Below, one piece after another: positions 34,395 to 47,290 of a stretch of DNA of 64,000 nucleotides; the first letter of the stretch is position 1; each line of letters opens with the position of its first letter. Under the pieces are notes generated by a model. It was not told the DNA's origin. It made no database searches and was given only the letters and a program-made list of their open reading frames with translations. A program made the position numbers and the translations under genes. This DNA comes from Agriotes lineatus (taxonomy: Eukaryota > Arthropoda > Insecta > Coleoptera > Elateridae), in assembly GCA_940337035.1 (NCBI GenBank), contig OW679197.1:40306466-40370465 (forward strand). Reading direction: 5' to 3'.

Positions 34395-37300
34395 TACTCT
34401 GAGAAACTGGAAATGTTGATTATAAAGAAGGTAAGTTAGTGATAGACCAACAATTAGGACCAAGAAGTTGTTGAAATTTTTTTACAAAAGGATTTATGAT
34501 GAACCTATCAAGTCATTGCGACGTCTATCCCAAAACAAAAGTACCTATCAAAGAATTTATAGAATAATATTCAATTCTTCCCATACGGGATAGAAGTTTT
34601 CTAGACCTCGTTTTCAAGTATTCATTATTGTCAATCCTTTAGTGAGAATCTTATGACAATACTATTTACTCCACGTGACGTTTTTCATAGATGAAGTATG
34701 CTTGCGTGTGTGATGATACATACAATCATAAATTATGATAATGTGGTGTGCACATGTTTTGAAAATTGGCGTTTGCATATTGTCTTTTTAAAATGGCTAC
34801 TTGGTCCAGTATTTTTTATGGGACTGAATAACTCTTGAATGTGTAATGCAACAACTAAAATACGTTACATATTATGCAAATCGACTATGTATACCGTTGC
34901 AGCATGAATTCTGTTCTGATGCTCCAGTTTTAACGATTTCAATTCAGTTGAACTGTATAAACTAAACTAAAACTGCAATTGCTGTACTATTTACACGATT
35001 TATGTAAGAAGAAATAGCATTCTGGCGTGGCATGGCTTCTTCCAGTTAAATTTACTTTCGTACCGTTCCACACACTTGGGGTAGTTATAAGGGAATGACT
35101 GAATTTATTTAAAACGTCCAATAGGTGTGGCGTTGAAATGTTTGCGTTTAGTTTGAGATGGGCATTTCTTATATATAAAATAATGTGTGCAAAAAATATC
35201 ACTTCAAACCTTCCAATGTTAACACCTCTTCTTTAATTTTTAGTTTTAAAATATAACCTTCCACCTGAAGAAACTGCAATATTTACAAAGCTTATTTTAT
35301 ATTAAAAATTCTACTAAAAACATTGAGAACCTGACGCACTTGGACTAAAAGGAAGTCTTCTCCAATAAAAACTGTTAAAATGGCAACCGCAAACATATCC
35401 TTTTACCTTCTGTGGGTTTTAGTAGTTTTTGGATATTTAATGAAGATATTTCGGTGTACCTTGTTTGACCCAGCCGTGAGTAATTTAGTTGCACTTTTGG
35501 AACGCCGTTTGATAGATCGGCCTCATAGTTTATGGTCTAGGGCTAGGGTATTAACGTTTAACTGAATATTTTATTTTGACTATAGTACGCGTGATCCAGT
35601 GAAAAGTAAACACAGAAATCAGGTATTATACTAAAAAATAAATAACTGTGACGATTTTTACTTCCAAGTAGTCTTCCTCTGTATCCAAAGAAAAGTTAAT
35701 ATTTTGAAGGCGTCGCGACGTCGAACCCGTCGGACTCTAGTTTGCGAATTATAAAAATTCTAATGAACATGAGCAAAATGATACCATCATATGCTAATGT
35801 TTAGAAGTTATTTTTGTTATTTTCAGATACGATTACAATTATACGCTATTTTCATTATGTTTCTAAAAAATGTGTTAAATGGATAGTATAGGTACTGCAA
35901 ATATTTCAATTTGCAATTGTTATTGTTAAATATGATTCTGTAAATATCTTTGAAGTGGATTTGGTATTCATCCTAGGGTGCTATTATAACTGCCACTTTA
36001 ACTAAATGTAATCGTACAATAGTGTTAAAATACGGGCAATTATTCAAAACAACATTACTGATGTCGGAGTCTCCCGAAGAATTTCGTCATCCAGGACTGC
36101 TTACCGTCCGGAAAATGAAGCAGATAAAGGCTTACCATATACCAAAGAAATTTACAATGGGCAGCACTATATAGAAAGGATTTACGACCTCTGATTGGTG
36201 TCTCGCAATCGTTTAAGCGTTTACTGTAGTTGCTTCAAGAACGTTTTACCTGTTTACGTTTGAATATTAAATTAGTGTATTAATTTACTTAGTTCTTTTA
36301 TTTGCTTACGTGTGAGAGCAACAACAAGTTAAACATTGATTAAAATATAACTAAATAGGTATATTTCTATACTGATTTAAAAAACAAACTTTATACCCAT
36401 TTTTAATACAATATTTAGGAAGTCAAACAAGATAATTGATTAAGTTTTAGTTTAAATAAGGGCCAAATAAGAGTTACCAATTTTAATAACTTGTGTCTTG
36501 TTTGACTTACTCAGTAATATATTAAAAAAATCAAAGTAATTCCTACATTTTAAATGGGTGTACCGGTTTTTGGTTGAAACTCAGAATATTTACATTTTAA
36601 ATAGTGTCCAATTTGTTTGCTACGTAAGAAAATTCTCCAGAGAACGTTGTTGGGAAAGCAGGACAGTTTAGTTTAGTTTAGTTATATTATTTATTGCTGA
36701 AGTTGAAGTGGTGGTAAATAATTCCAAAACTTATTGTCGTCCATATATACGGTAACAAATAATTTATATTTACCCTTTAACAACAGTAAACTAAATGGTT
36801 TCGTCAACATCATACATATATTCCAGAATTAAATATGTCTTGCATTTTACAAAGTCACTATAATAAAAGCAAGATTTCTTGACGGGACTCTTGCTGATTC
36901 GAAATTATTAAGACAAGTTTTTGTTGCGTTCGCAGAAAGCTTTTCATATTTATTATTGGTTAATTGTAAAAGTTATTTATGTACCTTAGTGCAGACAACC
37001 AGAGAAGAACCATAATAGGGCAAACGTGGTAAATCCATCTCAAAATTGTGTGATAAATTCACAGCCAGTATAACTGTTATGGGAAGAACTAAGAAGGTCT
37101 AAAGATGTAACTCGAAAAGCTGTACAAACAATATTTGTAGGCTTATAAAAAACATTTCAGATTATAAAACTAGTAAATTTAAAATTCGTCTCCACCTCCA
37201 CCCAAGTATTATTTTAATACACCTGAATGAAATGCCATTTCGCGTACAGCCATCACAACATTTTTCCACACAGACTTTAAAACTTTAACTGCTAAATAAT

Positions 37301-38315
37301 AATTAAATCTTTGCTTTTTCTGCTTGGTGTCTCCTGTAGCTTAGAGAAGATTTATTACTAGAAGAAGAAACAGTGCAAAAATGTTACCGTTTGTAAGAGC
37401 TTAAATTGCTATAAATTACAAAAACACTCTCACTGCTCTGAAGTTGTAATTATATATCATGTACAATATTTTGGAAAACTGTGTTAGCCCTGTTAGAGGT
37501 AGTTGTCAAATGTTGGACGTGCGCAGGAACGCAATTAAAACACGCATCTGAAACAGGAGCAACTTACACAAGATCGGTTCATTTACACAGTTATACCGTA
37601 TAGTATTTGGTATTCTTTTTCCTTTTGCTGATCGATGTTCTAACTCTGTTCCATCGTGTGTCCTTTTCCCCAGCAGCAGAACGCAGCACCTACATAAACA
37701 CAATCAGTTTGTCTAGCATTGGTTTGGTTTCCATGTATTCAACGGTTACTGCGGTTTCGGAGCTTTCAATTTCCATTATCATACGTCATACCCAGGGCCG
37801 TAGTCAGCAGGGGGGGGGGGAGTAGGGGTAACAGTAGGGCAAAGCCTTTCCTGTAAGAATTTTCGTCCTCTCTGGAACAATAAATGTGGTTCCCGTTTCT
37901 CCTCATAATAATTAAATTTACACCTAGGTGTTGCATGCCTATCTATTTTTATTACTACACAGATAGCTGATTGCATAGCCGCATGCTCCAAGAACTGGTC
38001 AAACAGTTTAGAGAATTAAGCAACGTTCGCAGCGGTCGGCGTCATTGGTCTATAATTATGGTGGTCTTTAGGGTCAGTATTCCTATGTATTGGGAGTATT
38101 GCATTTAGTTCTAATTTTTTGGTATATTATTTATTTTCAATGCTTCATTGGACTTCCCGCTTTACCTATTCTTATTTTTGCTACTGTTCTTGAACTTTTA
38201 CTACTATTATTGGTTCATAATCTTGATATTCTCCTTTATCTCTTTGTTCTTTCGGTAACTCTTCTCTTTCTGATCCTGAACACTTTCCTTCGTAAACGTT
38301 TTTCCATAAATTTAA
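34395..38315. other. AT-rich intronic-type sequence
   Basis: No gene recognised. Items seen: a (TTTAG)n run at 36667-36687, a poly-G tract at 37810, and a GTCGCGACGTCGAACCCGTC patch near 35712. The 61-codon frame at 35380 (+) has a hydrophobic start and an AAAATGGC context but no further support. Confidence 0.4.
37810..37820. repeat. Poly-G tract (11 G) in a CCGTAGTCAGCAGG context
   Basis: CAGGGCCGTAGTCAGCA precedes the tract. Similar GCCGTAG..CAGGGGGG phrases are common at DNA-transposon ends in insects, so this may be one terminus of an unrecognised element. Confidence 0.6.
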
Positions 38316-38600
38316 TATCCTCTTCTTCTTCTTAAGGTTCCAGCTCCATTTAATGAAGGTTGGAAACAGTCATGGCAAACCTTGTTTGGTCTCTAAATAA
38401 GGAATGCGCATCCAGAGCAGTCCAATCCCGTTTTTCAGCCAGAAGTATTTTCTTCGTCCCATACCACGTCGCCCCTTGATTTTACCTTCCATTATTAGTT
38501 TTAGGAGTCCACTTACTTACGTGTCCAATGTGTCCAGTGCTTGTTTTATTGATTGTTGGCGATGTTTAAATTACAGGTTTAGTTCTTTATAAGGCTACAT
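38316..38600 (-). pseudogene. 3' end of a LINE (C-terminal coding, tail)
   Basis: Minus strand: LLKLIMEGKIKGRRGMGRRK followed by YFWLKN, then in the same direction SWNL and an AAGAAGAAGAAGAGG tail (38316-38337). The GKI.GRR..GRR..WL block followed by a (GAA)n tail is the usual C-terminus of several insect LINE ORF2 proteins. Earlier RT domains are not recognisable upstream (38600-38850 shows at most weak similarity). Confidence 0.65.
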
Positions 38601-40559
38601 TGTTTTTGATTATCGAGTATCTTATCGCGCCTCTGCTGTACTCTCTAATAATACAATAAATATTTTTTGTAATTTGACAGAATCTTCGAGTGAGTAATCT
38701 ACACCCAGTTACGCCGTCTTCGTACTTTGCTTCTGCAGCATATGATGTGATATGATGATGCAGCTCTGATGTCTTTACCACGAACTTCCATATGTTGTAG
38801 TATTCTCGGCGTTATCAGTTTCTTGATCGATGGAAGCTGACATCTTGACAAACATTCGTCGTGCAATTATAAAACAAAGCTGCACTTTTGCGAAAGTAGG
38901 CATTTTAGGTTTATTCTGAGCCATAGCCTATTAAAAGGACTGCAACTAAACAATAAAAACCAAGAACTAACGGATTTAAATATTACAAGGGTGCAGTAAT
39001 GCCAGCCAAATTATTTACCAATAAGTGTCACTATAAATGGTATACACTAACTATTTCAACAATTTCTCGTTTGGCCTTGTTAATAAATCTGACTAAAACC
39101 GAAACGCGAGAGAGGAACTTCGAGAATCTCCAGTGACACACGAAACGAGACGAAAACAAATTCCGCTAGACGATATTCTAGTTATTTATAAAAATGTTGA
39201 GACGTCATCTCGTTTCGACAAGAAGACAATCATTCAGTTTCTCGTCTTGTATTCTTCCACAGCGGCGCTGATTTTGATTCAAATACAAAAATTATTATAC
39301 TATTTACGTAGAATACATTTTCTTCGTGTGTGTATGTATTCCTAAAAACCTTTGCTTGTTATTCTCTACCATGCGATCAAAAGTAATTGATTAATGGGAA
39401 GCTATAAAAAACAAAATGTGATTTTTAGCTTAATTAATTCTCATTTTTTGACATTTGTTTTCTAATTCACATCGTCTCTTTTATGTTGTTCAGAAATTCT
39501 GAAAGTAAAATGGTTTCCACACAAATACAATAGTATGTTGTGTTACAAGTGAGGAGAAGTGCACTTACAGATATGACGCCTATCTTCAGTTACGGGCGGC
39601 AAACTTCCAAATACTAGCAAATCCTGATTTAACAGATGGTTGCAGTAATCCAAGAAATCAATAGAACTTGCAAAGTTTTCAAAGCGTCACCGCAAGGAGC
39701 CACGAAAAATGAGCCACGAAAAATACATCTTGCAACTCCGGAAGTAAATTCAAGATTCAAAAAATATTAAAATCAGTAACCAGAAAACTCTGACATTGTA
39801 TGCACAAATCCTCTAAAAATAGTAACGTCAATTGAGAGTCTCAAAGATGGTCAAAAACAATGGTAGACTATGGCGTTTACAGTGGCCGAATATCAAATCT
39901 AAAAACCATCGAAAGTTAAAACGAAGTTTGTAACTGCGGGATGTGCTATAAAGTTGGAGGAACGCCATTTTAAAACTGTTACAAACATTAAACCCTTCCT
40001 GTACAAGATGCAAGCTTTTCGTGTACTTTGCCTCTTGATATAATAAGAGTCGTGTCAGTAGTTTGGTGACAATGTTATGAGCAAACGGCGATTTATTTGA
40101 TTTGCATTTTTATAGATACATGCTTGTATACCAGTGTTAGCTAGTGATAGTTGTATTTAGAGGGCTCTTAATTTTTAGCAATAATTAAGCAAAATTATCA
40201 TTAATGACTCACCTACAATCCGTTTATATCTTGCAAGTTGTGATTAAATACCGGCAACGGGTAGACCCTTTCCAGCGATTCCGGCTGAGAATAGGTCTAC
40301 TTCGGGAATTGGCAACCCTGCCCATGCAAGCACTTGAATTCCCCATATGCCTTACCAGTGAGAAATCATGACCCACCCCTAAATCCTGTCCTACACCAAG
40401 TATCCCTGACCAATCCTATCCAACTCGCCAACATGCAATGGCAAGCGTGTCGTTTTAATGCCAACTCCCCTATTAAAATGCCAAGCAATATTACAAAGAA
40501 CTGTACTCCTAAAAAATAAAACGACAAGAGCTCACAGATATCAGAATTGTGAATGTGGG
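38601..40559. other. Unannotated AT-rich sequence
   Basis: No recognisable gene. The 39133-39345 (+) and 40334-40519 (+) frames are unsupported. AAAATGAGCCACGAAAAATAC has a short tandem repeat near 39705-39725 (GAGCCACGAAAAAT twice). Confidence 0.4.
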
Positions 40560-42830
40560 TTCAGAAAATATTTCCGAAATAACCTCAAAAGAAATTATGT
40601 TTGCTCTAAAATATGTGAAACAAATAAAGCTCCAGGAAAAGACAATATATTGATTGCAATTGTTAAAGAAATATGAGAGATAGTTTTACCGTGGTTAAGA
40701 GTTCTATTCGATAGATGCTTAGAACAAGGAAGAATATCGGATCAATGGAATATAGCAGGAGTGATATTACTATTTAAAAAAGGAGACCGGAACTGTTACA
40801 CAACTATCGACCTATAAGTCTACTATCACAATTATATAAACTCCTGACGAAAATCATTACCAATCGAATAACTCAGAAACTCGACGACTACCAACCGGCT
40901 GAACAAGCTGCCTTTCGTAAGGGATTCAGCACATGTTACCACTTATTAACAGTAAAAATACTAATTGCGAAAGCAATAGAGTACAATCGTCCGCTCCACA
41001 TTGCCTGTGTGATTTATGAAAAGGCTGTAACCAGACGTAAAAAAAGATTATATTTGATTATTTTACCACTTTGGATAGCTCTGGTCCAAGGTTCTTAAAC
41101 AGCTGAAGTAATAGATAAGTTTGAGTCAAGAACAAATATTTATTTTTGTAACTATCGTACAAAATAAAATGTTTCCTAAAATTATTTACAAAAACAAGTA
41201 ATAGTAAAACTCACATTATAAATTATTCTGGTATCTTGGGCGGTCCTGGTGGAGCTGCACTGGCCGATAAAAGGTATGGACTATTCGTCTCTGGTGTAGT
41301 GATTCAGACTGGTGTAATCAGAAGAAATTATTTATTAACACGGTGGTTTCACGGGCTATTAGACATGTATCCAGGTCAGGTTTTCAAGCGGCAAGGTTTT
41401 CCATTGCGCTGAGGGTTACGAGAACAGGGTAGTTAGTTAGTTATCAGCGGCAAGATCTTCCATTGCGCTAAAGGATTACTAGGAGAGGGCAGTGAGTTAT
41501 CAGCTACAAGATCTTCCATTGCGCTGGAGATTTAATAGGATAGAATTGCTTCTGAAGTTTTACTAAAATAGGCAAGAGAGGTTTCTGGTCATGTAGTTCG
41601 GGACAGGATTCTAGTCTTATCAAACAGGTATCTGGACTGGTGATTACTGGTGGAGCCCCTTGGGCCAAGGGCCCACATTAAGCCCCCATGTTCTGATTTG
41701 GATGTGGAAAGGAATGGGTTGGATCTGTCTGGCTAAGGATCGGATTAAATCTGTCTTTCGACTGAGCGAGCATCTGTCTTTTATGTGATTCAGGACGGCC
41801 GACCTGGTAAACTTGGAGTGGGTTCTCAAATATGCTTGTTAGGTGGGCGCCGCAGAGTAGGGATGCGTGACTTTAGCGGTGCGGCGAGGGTTGCGCAATC
41901 CGCCAGCTTCACACCTGCGCGATACTGGATTATCAGCGTGGCTCCAAATGTTCGCGCGTTACGAATTGTTGTGGCGTGATAGCGCCACAAATTGATAACG
42001 TAATTAAAAAAAATTGGAGGCACGCGAAACATAACAAGGCTTTCTTTCCAATCGAACACTGGGCAGTTATAGTCGAACTAGATAATGCGTTCATCGATTT
42101 TAGATACAAAAACATCATTAAAAATATGTACAAACAAACCATTCAATTTAGCATTAGGAGTCTTCAAGAAACTGAACTGGAGCAACATGGGAGTCAATAT
42201 CAATGGTGAAAGACTTAGCCATCTTAGATTTGCCGATGTATCGTGTTAATCGCTGATAATCAAGATCACTTACAGACAATGGTGACCAAACTAGAGACAG
42301 AATTACGAAAAATAAGGCTAAATAAATCGAAAATAATGAGTCCACAAAATATGCAAATAACAATAAATGGGATCCAACTAGAAAACGTTAAAAAAGATAC
42401 ATACTTAGGACAAACAATACAAATAGGCAAAGAAACTAAATCTGCGGAAATTGAAAGTAGAAGACCACTAGGATGGGCGGCATTCGGAAAACTATAGAAA
42501 AGGAATCAATAGATCAGACAGAGAACAATAGTCACTGACATAATTGACAGAGTTACCTAGTTAAAATGCGACTTCACAGGACATGTAGCAAGGCTAAAGG
42601 ATTGTAGTTGGAACGTAAAAATCATCCATTGGAGATCATGGGATGCAAAACGAGGTAGAGGAAGACCAATTACAAGATGGTATGCCGACTTAAAGAGAAT
42701 TACAGGATGGAAGTGGGCAAGCATAGCACAAAACAGGGACAACTGGAGAAAGAAGGAGGCCCATGCTCAATTCTGGGCGCAATAAAGGGCAGAAGAGGAA
42801 TAAAAGAATTTAATACCGGTGTAGCCCGTC
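40560..42830 (+). pseudogene. RTE-type reverse transcriptase, interrupted by a solo LTR
   Basis: The plus strand shows, in order, NKAPGKDNI (40625), LFDRCLEQGRISDQWN, LLFKKGDRN, YRPISLLSQLYKLLTKIITN (near 40810-40865), EQAAFRKGFSTCYHL (40905) and VIYEKA (41010), then after the LTR FPIEHWAVIVELDNA (42040), a deletion, LSHLRFADVSCLIADN (42215), KDTYLGQTIQIG (42400), GWAAFGKL (42475), FTGHVARLKD (42575), WDAKRGRGRPITRW (42645) and the basic C-terminus to about 42830. The catalytic FADD reads FADV, and stops, frameshifts and an internal deletion are present. Related to, but a different lineage from, the RTE relic at 1-2115. Confidence 0.88.
41026..42036. mobile_element. Solo LTR (gypsy-type by its 4-bp TSD) inside the RTE relic
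   Basis: A 1011-bp segment starts TGTAACC and ends ATAACA, flanked by AGGC on both sides (41022-41025 and 42037-42040). Removing it with one AGGC restores the RT frame exactly between VIYEKA and FPIEH. Inside are three tandem units of about 58-62 bp with CAAGATCTTCCATTGCGCT (41378-41535) and an inverted TGTGGCGTGATAGCGCCACA near 41970. No internal retroelement sequence remains, so it arose by LTR-LTR recombination or is the only part inserted. Transcription direction is not clear. TG...CA ends and 4-bp TSD fit Ty3/gypsy. Confidence 0.85.
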
Positions 42831-43427
42831 TGAGGTTTTGTTTTATTTTAACCTTTTTAGGTAAGGTAGACTTTTAAAATTAATGTGCAGAATATTACTT
42901 AGTTATGCTATTCTCCGCCATTTTTTGTGTAAAACTGTATGAAACAATCGAATCACCCAAGATAAATAAATTGACTCCAACTGCAACCGATATTACGTCC
43001 AAATAACACAGACCACAAGTATACAAAAACGTCTTTGCTGTATTGGCATTCATTTTTAATGTCAAAGCTTGCACCAAATTTAAATTCGGAGCGGTAGCTG
43101 CCTTTGCCTTCGGACTGCACTACATTTTGGACAAATATGACGATAATTCTGCGAGTTCGGAGCGGTCTCTATTGCAACGTCACGAGCCCTCTCGTCACAT
43201 TGTAACTGCCATATCGACTATTCTGCAGCGACAGCGTTTTGTTCCGTAATTTTCATATAAGTTTGGAGTACATTTCGGAAGGCCCTCAGCACCTGTTAGC
43301 TGCTTGGTCCATATGATACGAGAGAATGTGTTGACACGGAATTCTTCTTATGTAGAATATTTCTTGGATATTTATTTACATGTTTTAAGCGGTACCGAAT
43401 AGCGATCCCCGCATTTTATTACCTAAA
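42831..43427. other. Flank of the RTE relic, no feature recognised
   Basis: Includes a somewhat GC-richer patch at 43090-43250 with GGAGCGGT repeated (TTCGGAGCGGT at about 43087 and 43159). Confidence 0.4.
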
Positions 43428-43439
43428 CCTTGTAATATT

Positions 43440-43813
43440 GTATGTATGTATTATCTGTAACCTCATTTATCTTGCGGTGGAGAGGCTGGTACTTTATGCC
43501 CTGGCATCTGGCGGTACAATGCTCAACTTGCCCCTGATTCGGGATACAAAGTTGGAGGGCGCCGTTGGTGCTTGCGCAGCAACCATTGTGTGAGGTGTGT
43601 GTCTTGGTGATGTGTTGACCTTCCTACTCTATCTCTTAAGTTTGTGGTTCTGAGTAGAGCACAGTTAATTTGGTGCCCAACTGTAAATGGTCTCACCGAG
43701 CCAGATTTCAATCGCCAAGGCTACAGAAAAATTCCCACCCCCGCGGGATTCGAACCGAGGACTTGCTTAATGCAAACCGGGCGCTTACCCAACTGCGCCA
43801 CGCGGCTTCTCTA
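43440..43813 (-). mobile_element. SINE family 2, tRNA-derived, with 12-bp TSD
   Basis: Minus strand begins GGTAGAGAAGCCGCGTGGCG, includes box A-like GTGGCGCAGTTGGG and box B GGTTCGAATCCC, then a body of about 280 bp ending GATAATACATACATACAATA. Direct repeats CCTTGTAATATT (43428-43439) and CCTTATAATATT (43814-43825) differ at one base. Unrelated in the body to SINE family 1. Confidence 0.88.
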
Positions 43814-43989
43814 CCTTATAATATTATAACGTAGAAAAGATGATAAAATATGTTTTCAATTCTAAGATATTTACTTTTTTTTAAGGACGTATAGGCTGTT
43901 GGCGGCTGGGGGCTAGAGCCCCTGAGCCCCTAAGCAGCACAGAGTATGAGATTGCGGTGTGCAGAAAAACGATATCTTCTCTCTGTGGA

Positions 43990-44230
43990 ACTTCTTTGCT
44001 TCTCTTAAAGATTGGTGTTAGGTTGCTGTTTCACGAAGACATGGCTTTGAACTACCCAAAAGTACCTACGCCATGAAATTTTAAGCATTTTCATAAACCA
44101 ACTGCAGAAAAACAAACTTCAAAATGGGCGCTTCTAACAAAATTTCATCTCAGATCTCTAAACTTGACCCCAATAATACTTTTTTGTTCCCTCATTTAAA
44201 AAATCACAATTTTGAAAAATACTACAACCA
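43990..44230 (+). repeat. Dispersed repeat family, copy 2
   Basis: Ordered similarity to 15960-16300 (AAAGATTGGTGTTAGGTTGC, CACGAAGACA, GAAATTTTAAGCATTTTCAT, AAACCAACT). A GC-rich GGCTGGGGGCTAGAGCCCC segment lies just upstream (43898-43930), possibly the true 5' end of this copy. Confidence 0.5.
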
Positions 44231-44692
44231 GAACTGGTTACAATTGAATGTTTTTATGTAACTGTAATAAATTTTCGAAGTATTTGTAATAACTAGCCAG
44301 CAATTACTCGTGTCTTGTTTCAATTTTAACTTGGATAACTTGGCTAATAAAGAATGATAGTTTAGTTTAATATATCATACACTAAATACACCACCTTATA
44401 TGGAACTGGGAAATGTTTACTGTTGTTGCATTAATTCGATTTTGATGTTCCAGGTTTAGATTATTTCAATTAAGATTAATTGTATGCAGTATGAGTTAAA
44501 GTAAAGACTCTCATTTTCCTTTTCACTGTCACTTCTCATCTAAAATTATTTGAATCGCTTGATACGTAGTCGGTATATTCGGGGTTGTTTGTAATAATGA
44601 AGACACATCCAACGTACATTATACGCGTACAATGCAACACAAATTAATGCATGCATGCACCCTGTTAATGTTGATTATCTGTTAATTCGCAG

Positions 44693-44803
44693 GTGTGCGC
44701 TCACAGCTGCAAGTGACCATCGTGGAAGCGGGAACCACCCCCCAACCAAGCCCCCTTTCGGACCGCAGCACCCAGCATTTACTAGAGACTCCGTTAGACT
44801 CAG
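44693..44803 (+). CDS. Candidate internal coding exon (37 codons), same gene as 15370
   Basis: A 111-nt GC-rich segment follows GTTAATTCGCAG (acceptor AG 44691-44692) and ends ACTCAG|GTGCGT (donor 44804). Read with two leading bases GT, it is open: VRSQLQVTIVEAGTTPQPSP, then LSDRSTQHLLETPLDS and a final split G. The G left over from the exon at 15490 plus GT gives a Gly codon, so the two exons join in phase, and at 111 nt this one is symmetric (phase 1-1). The peptide looks like a disordered Ser/Pro/Thr-containing N-terminal region. No domain identified. I could not find a convincing following exon in the window. Confidence 0.5.
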
Positions 44804-45069
44804 GTGCGTTGATTGATCGAATATTTGCGCTGTCTCTGGCGTCACTTGATGAATTGTGCTCTTACACAGCTTTGCGTCAGGGCTTACGTTATGACAATTG
44901 CGACTGTATTTAAACGCCTTGCCGCTGATGAGAGTTTTGTTCGCAAGAAGCGACTTGTTTTTGTCAACTCTAATCATCCCAATATCATAATCGCGCTACA
45001 TCTGGGATAAGATTGCAGGAGTAATGAACCTGCTTTGATGAAGAGTTGTCGCCTTGTGCGTGTGATTAC

Positions 45070-46175
45070 AATTACATACACTACATACAGGATGTTATAT
45101 TCACGTTTTCTAGACATAAGCATGCACTCCCTGGATCACAAAAATAGAGAAAACATTATAAAACTATCATTTATTATAGCTTTCATATTCAAGAAAAATC
45201 ATTAAATAATTATATACAGTGTCCATTTAGTGCGCTGGTCACCGATTACGCATTTACTTTTTTCAGATAGAAAGTTTGATTAAGGTAGTTCTAATGGAGT
45301 TGAAATAGGCACATTATAAAATTATTTTGACGTACATAAGTATATAGGGCGTTTCAAGAAAGTTTGGCATAAAAACGTGTAAATGTTTTAAATGCAACAC
45401 CCTGTGTTTTTATTGTTATTTAAGCCCCTATAGGTCCTGCGTTTAACCCTAGTTTTACTTTTAAATTGCTTTCAGCGTTTCCAACTTATGAACGTTTTTA
45501 GTATTTTGGTCAATATCAAGCCTTCACTTAAAACATCACATTTCTCCCACTTTTGGATATTTTTTTCTGGAAAATTAAAGCGATTGTCATCTTAGCTACA
45601 AAAATATTAATCTTTAATAAAAATAGACCTGGATTCCTTGTATTGTAACTCTAACAACTTTATTCTAAATAGTGTTTGAGAATTGTCAATATTAGAATTA
45701 AATTTCGGCTTAGACCGCGTCGTTTTTGTAGATAAACACCCAGCATTTGTTGGCTTAATATCCCTAACACCTTATAAACTCAAGCAAGGGTTTGTGTAAC
45801 GGTTATATTCTTTAGTGGCTCGTGAACTCTTACAAGCCACCCATAATGTGAATGGATGAAGCTAAAAAAGTGACGTACCAAATTTTTTTAAAATAAGGTA
45901 ACTGAGGTGGCCCTGATGTACGCCACTGGTGGAAATAAATTAAATATATTTTGACCATACAATGCCACTTTGTGAAATACTAACCTAAACCAAGTTTCAT
46001 TAGAATACCTCTATCCGTTTTCCAAATTTTTGAAAAAAACTAAATTTTTGTTTAAACTTCAACTTCTTGAAAACGAAGCGGTTTAGGTCGCATGTTTGTA
46101 TGGATTTTTATCTTAAAATTAATCAAGGAATCACCCCTTAAGGTTTGTCTTAATTATCACCCTGTATTTATAGAA
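45070..46175. repeat. Possible inverted-repeat-bounded element with CAGGRTGT ends
   Basis: ACATACAGGATGTTATA near 45088 and ATTATCACCCTGTATTT near 46155 are roughly inverse. Another TATAGGGCGTTTC lies at 45344 and ACACCCTGTG at 45398. CAGGGTGT ends are common for Tc1/mariner-type repeats in insects. Interior non-coding. Weak evidence. Confidence 0.3.
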
Positions 46176-46734
46176 TAACCACATGTAGTCTGTACTGGCT
46201 TGTATGCAATTTATTATCTGTGCTTATTATACATTGATATTAGTATATCGTCTCTGTATCTTACTGATACCTGGATTTGTGTGCTTTCTTTCAGAGTGTT
46301 GTACTACTTTTGAGTTTATGAATACTCTGTGATACCTGGATACACTTGTCATTATTTAAAGATTCGTTGGCGCTCGTCTTTAACGCTAACTTTAGTATTT
46401 GTAATAAATTGCACGCCGTCTCCACTAAGGTAGTCTGGCTGGCAATTGTATCTACGTAGTCACTCCATTTTGAGAGCAGTACCGCAGATAGCAATGTACA
46501 GTAATCAATGCGTGCCGAACTTGCGAGGGAAGTTCCATGTGAAGCTCTTTGTAGTTTTTTAATGCATACTTATTTTATCGATACCTACCCAGTGTACCAT
46601 GGAAAACAAGAGATACCCCATAGGAGACACGCAAAACTTAACTACTTCAGAAAATAGCAAAACAATAAAAAACACAAAAAATAGAACCTATAGTTATGCA
46701 AGTTTTTGTAATATTCACAGAAGTATTTAAAATA

Positions 46735-47290
46735 TCCAATAAGAAATTTAATAGCTATTTGTGTAACAAGTGCTAAAGGTGGATGTTTATGCACGAGACA
46801 TTAAAATTATGAAACGAAGCCGAAGTGTGATTTTCATAACATGTCTCGTGCATAAACACTTTTAGGCCTTAAATTTACAGTTATTAATCCATAAATGTCG
46901 ATTTAACAAAGGCTTCCATTTATGACAGTTATAATTTATGTCATAGTAAAAAGATGGCCTTGACGCGCAGGTGGCTGTTTCTGCAGCCAGTAGCTGTCAA
47001 AGTTAGTTATCAAAGGTAATTATAAATGTACACATTTTACTTTATTCAATACATAATGCTTTAATTATTTAAAAAACACTTTACCTCTAACGAAAGAAGT
47101 AACTAGAATAACTTTACAACCTCAATTCCAGTTCAAAATTCTAAATCAACACCAGCTGTTTACTTTATAACACATGTGCTAAAAGTAAACAGCTGATTTC
47201 TGTTTTAACACGGTGAATTATAAAACGTGGTTTTTAGTGAAAAAAGCTAGCGCTAAAGGCCTACTTTTAGTAGTGGTCGTAGAAAAAAAT
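46735..47290 (+). mobile_element. 0.58-kb dispersed repeat, copy 1
   Basis: Matches, inverted, the segment 52925-53515 along its whole length, for example AACAAGTGCTAAA, AATTATGAAACGAAGCCGAA, CATAAATGTCGATTTAACAA, GATGGCCTTGACGCGCAGGT, TTATCAAAGGTAATT, AAAAAACACTTTACCTCTAA and AAAAAGCTAGCGCTAAA. It contains a hairpin with arms TGCACGAGACAT/ATGTCTCGTGCA (46791-46855). Divergence from copy 2 by eye is around 10-15 percent. Confidence 0.85.

Noticed and set aside
35380..35565. 61-codon frame with a hydrophobic N-terminus and good ATG context
   Set aside because: No splice signals, homology or composition shift; AT-rich hydrophobic frames are frequent here.
36667..36687. (TTTAG)n resembling the insect telomere repeat TTAGG
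   Set aside because: The unit is TTTAG, only about four copies; no telomeric context.
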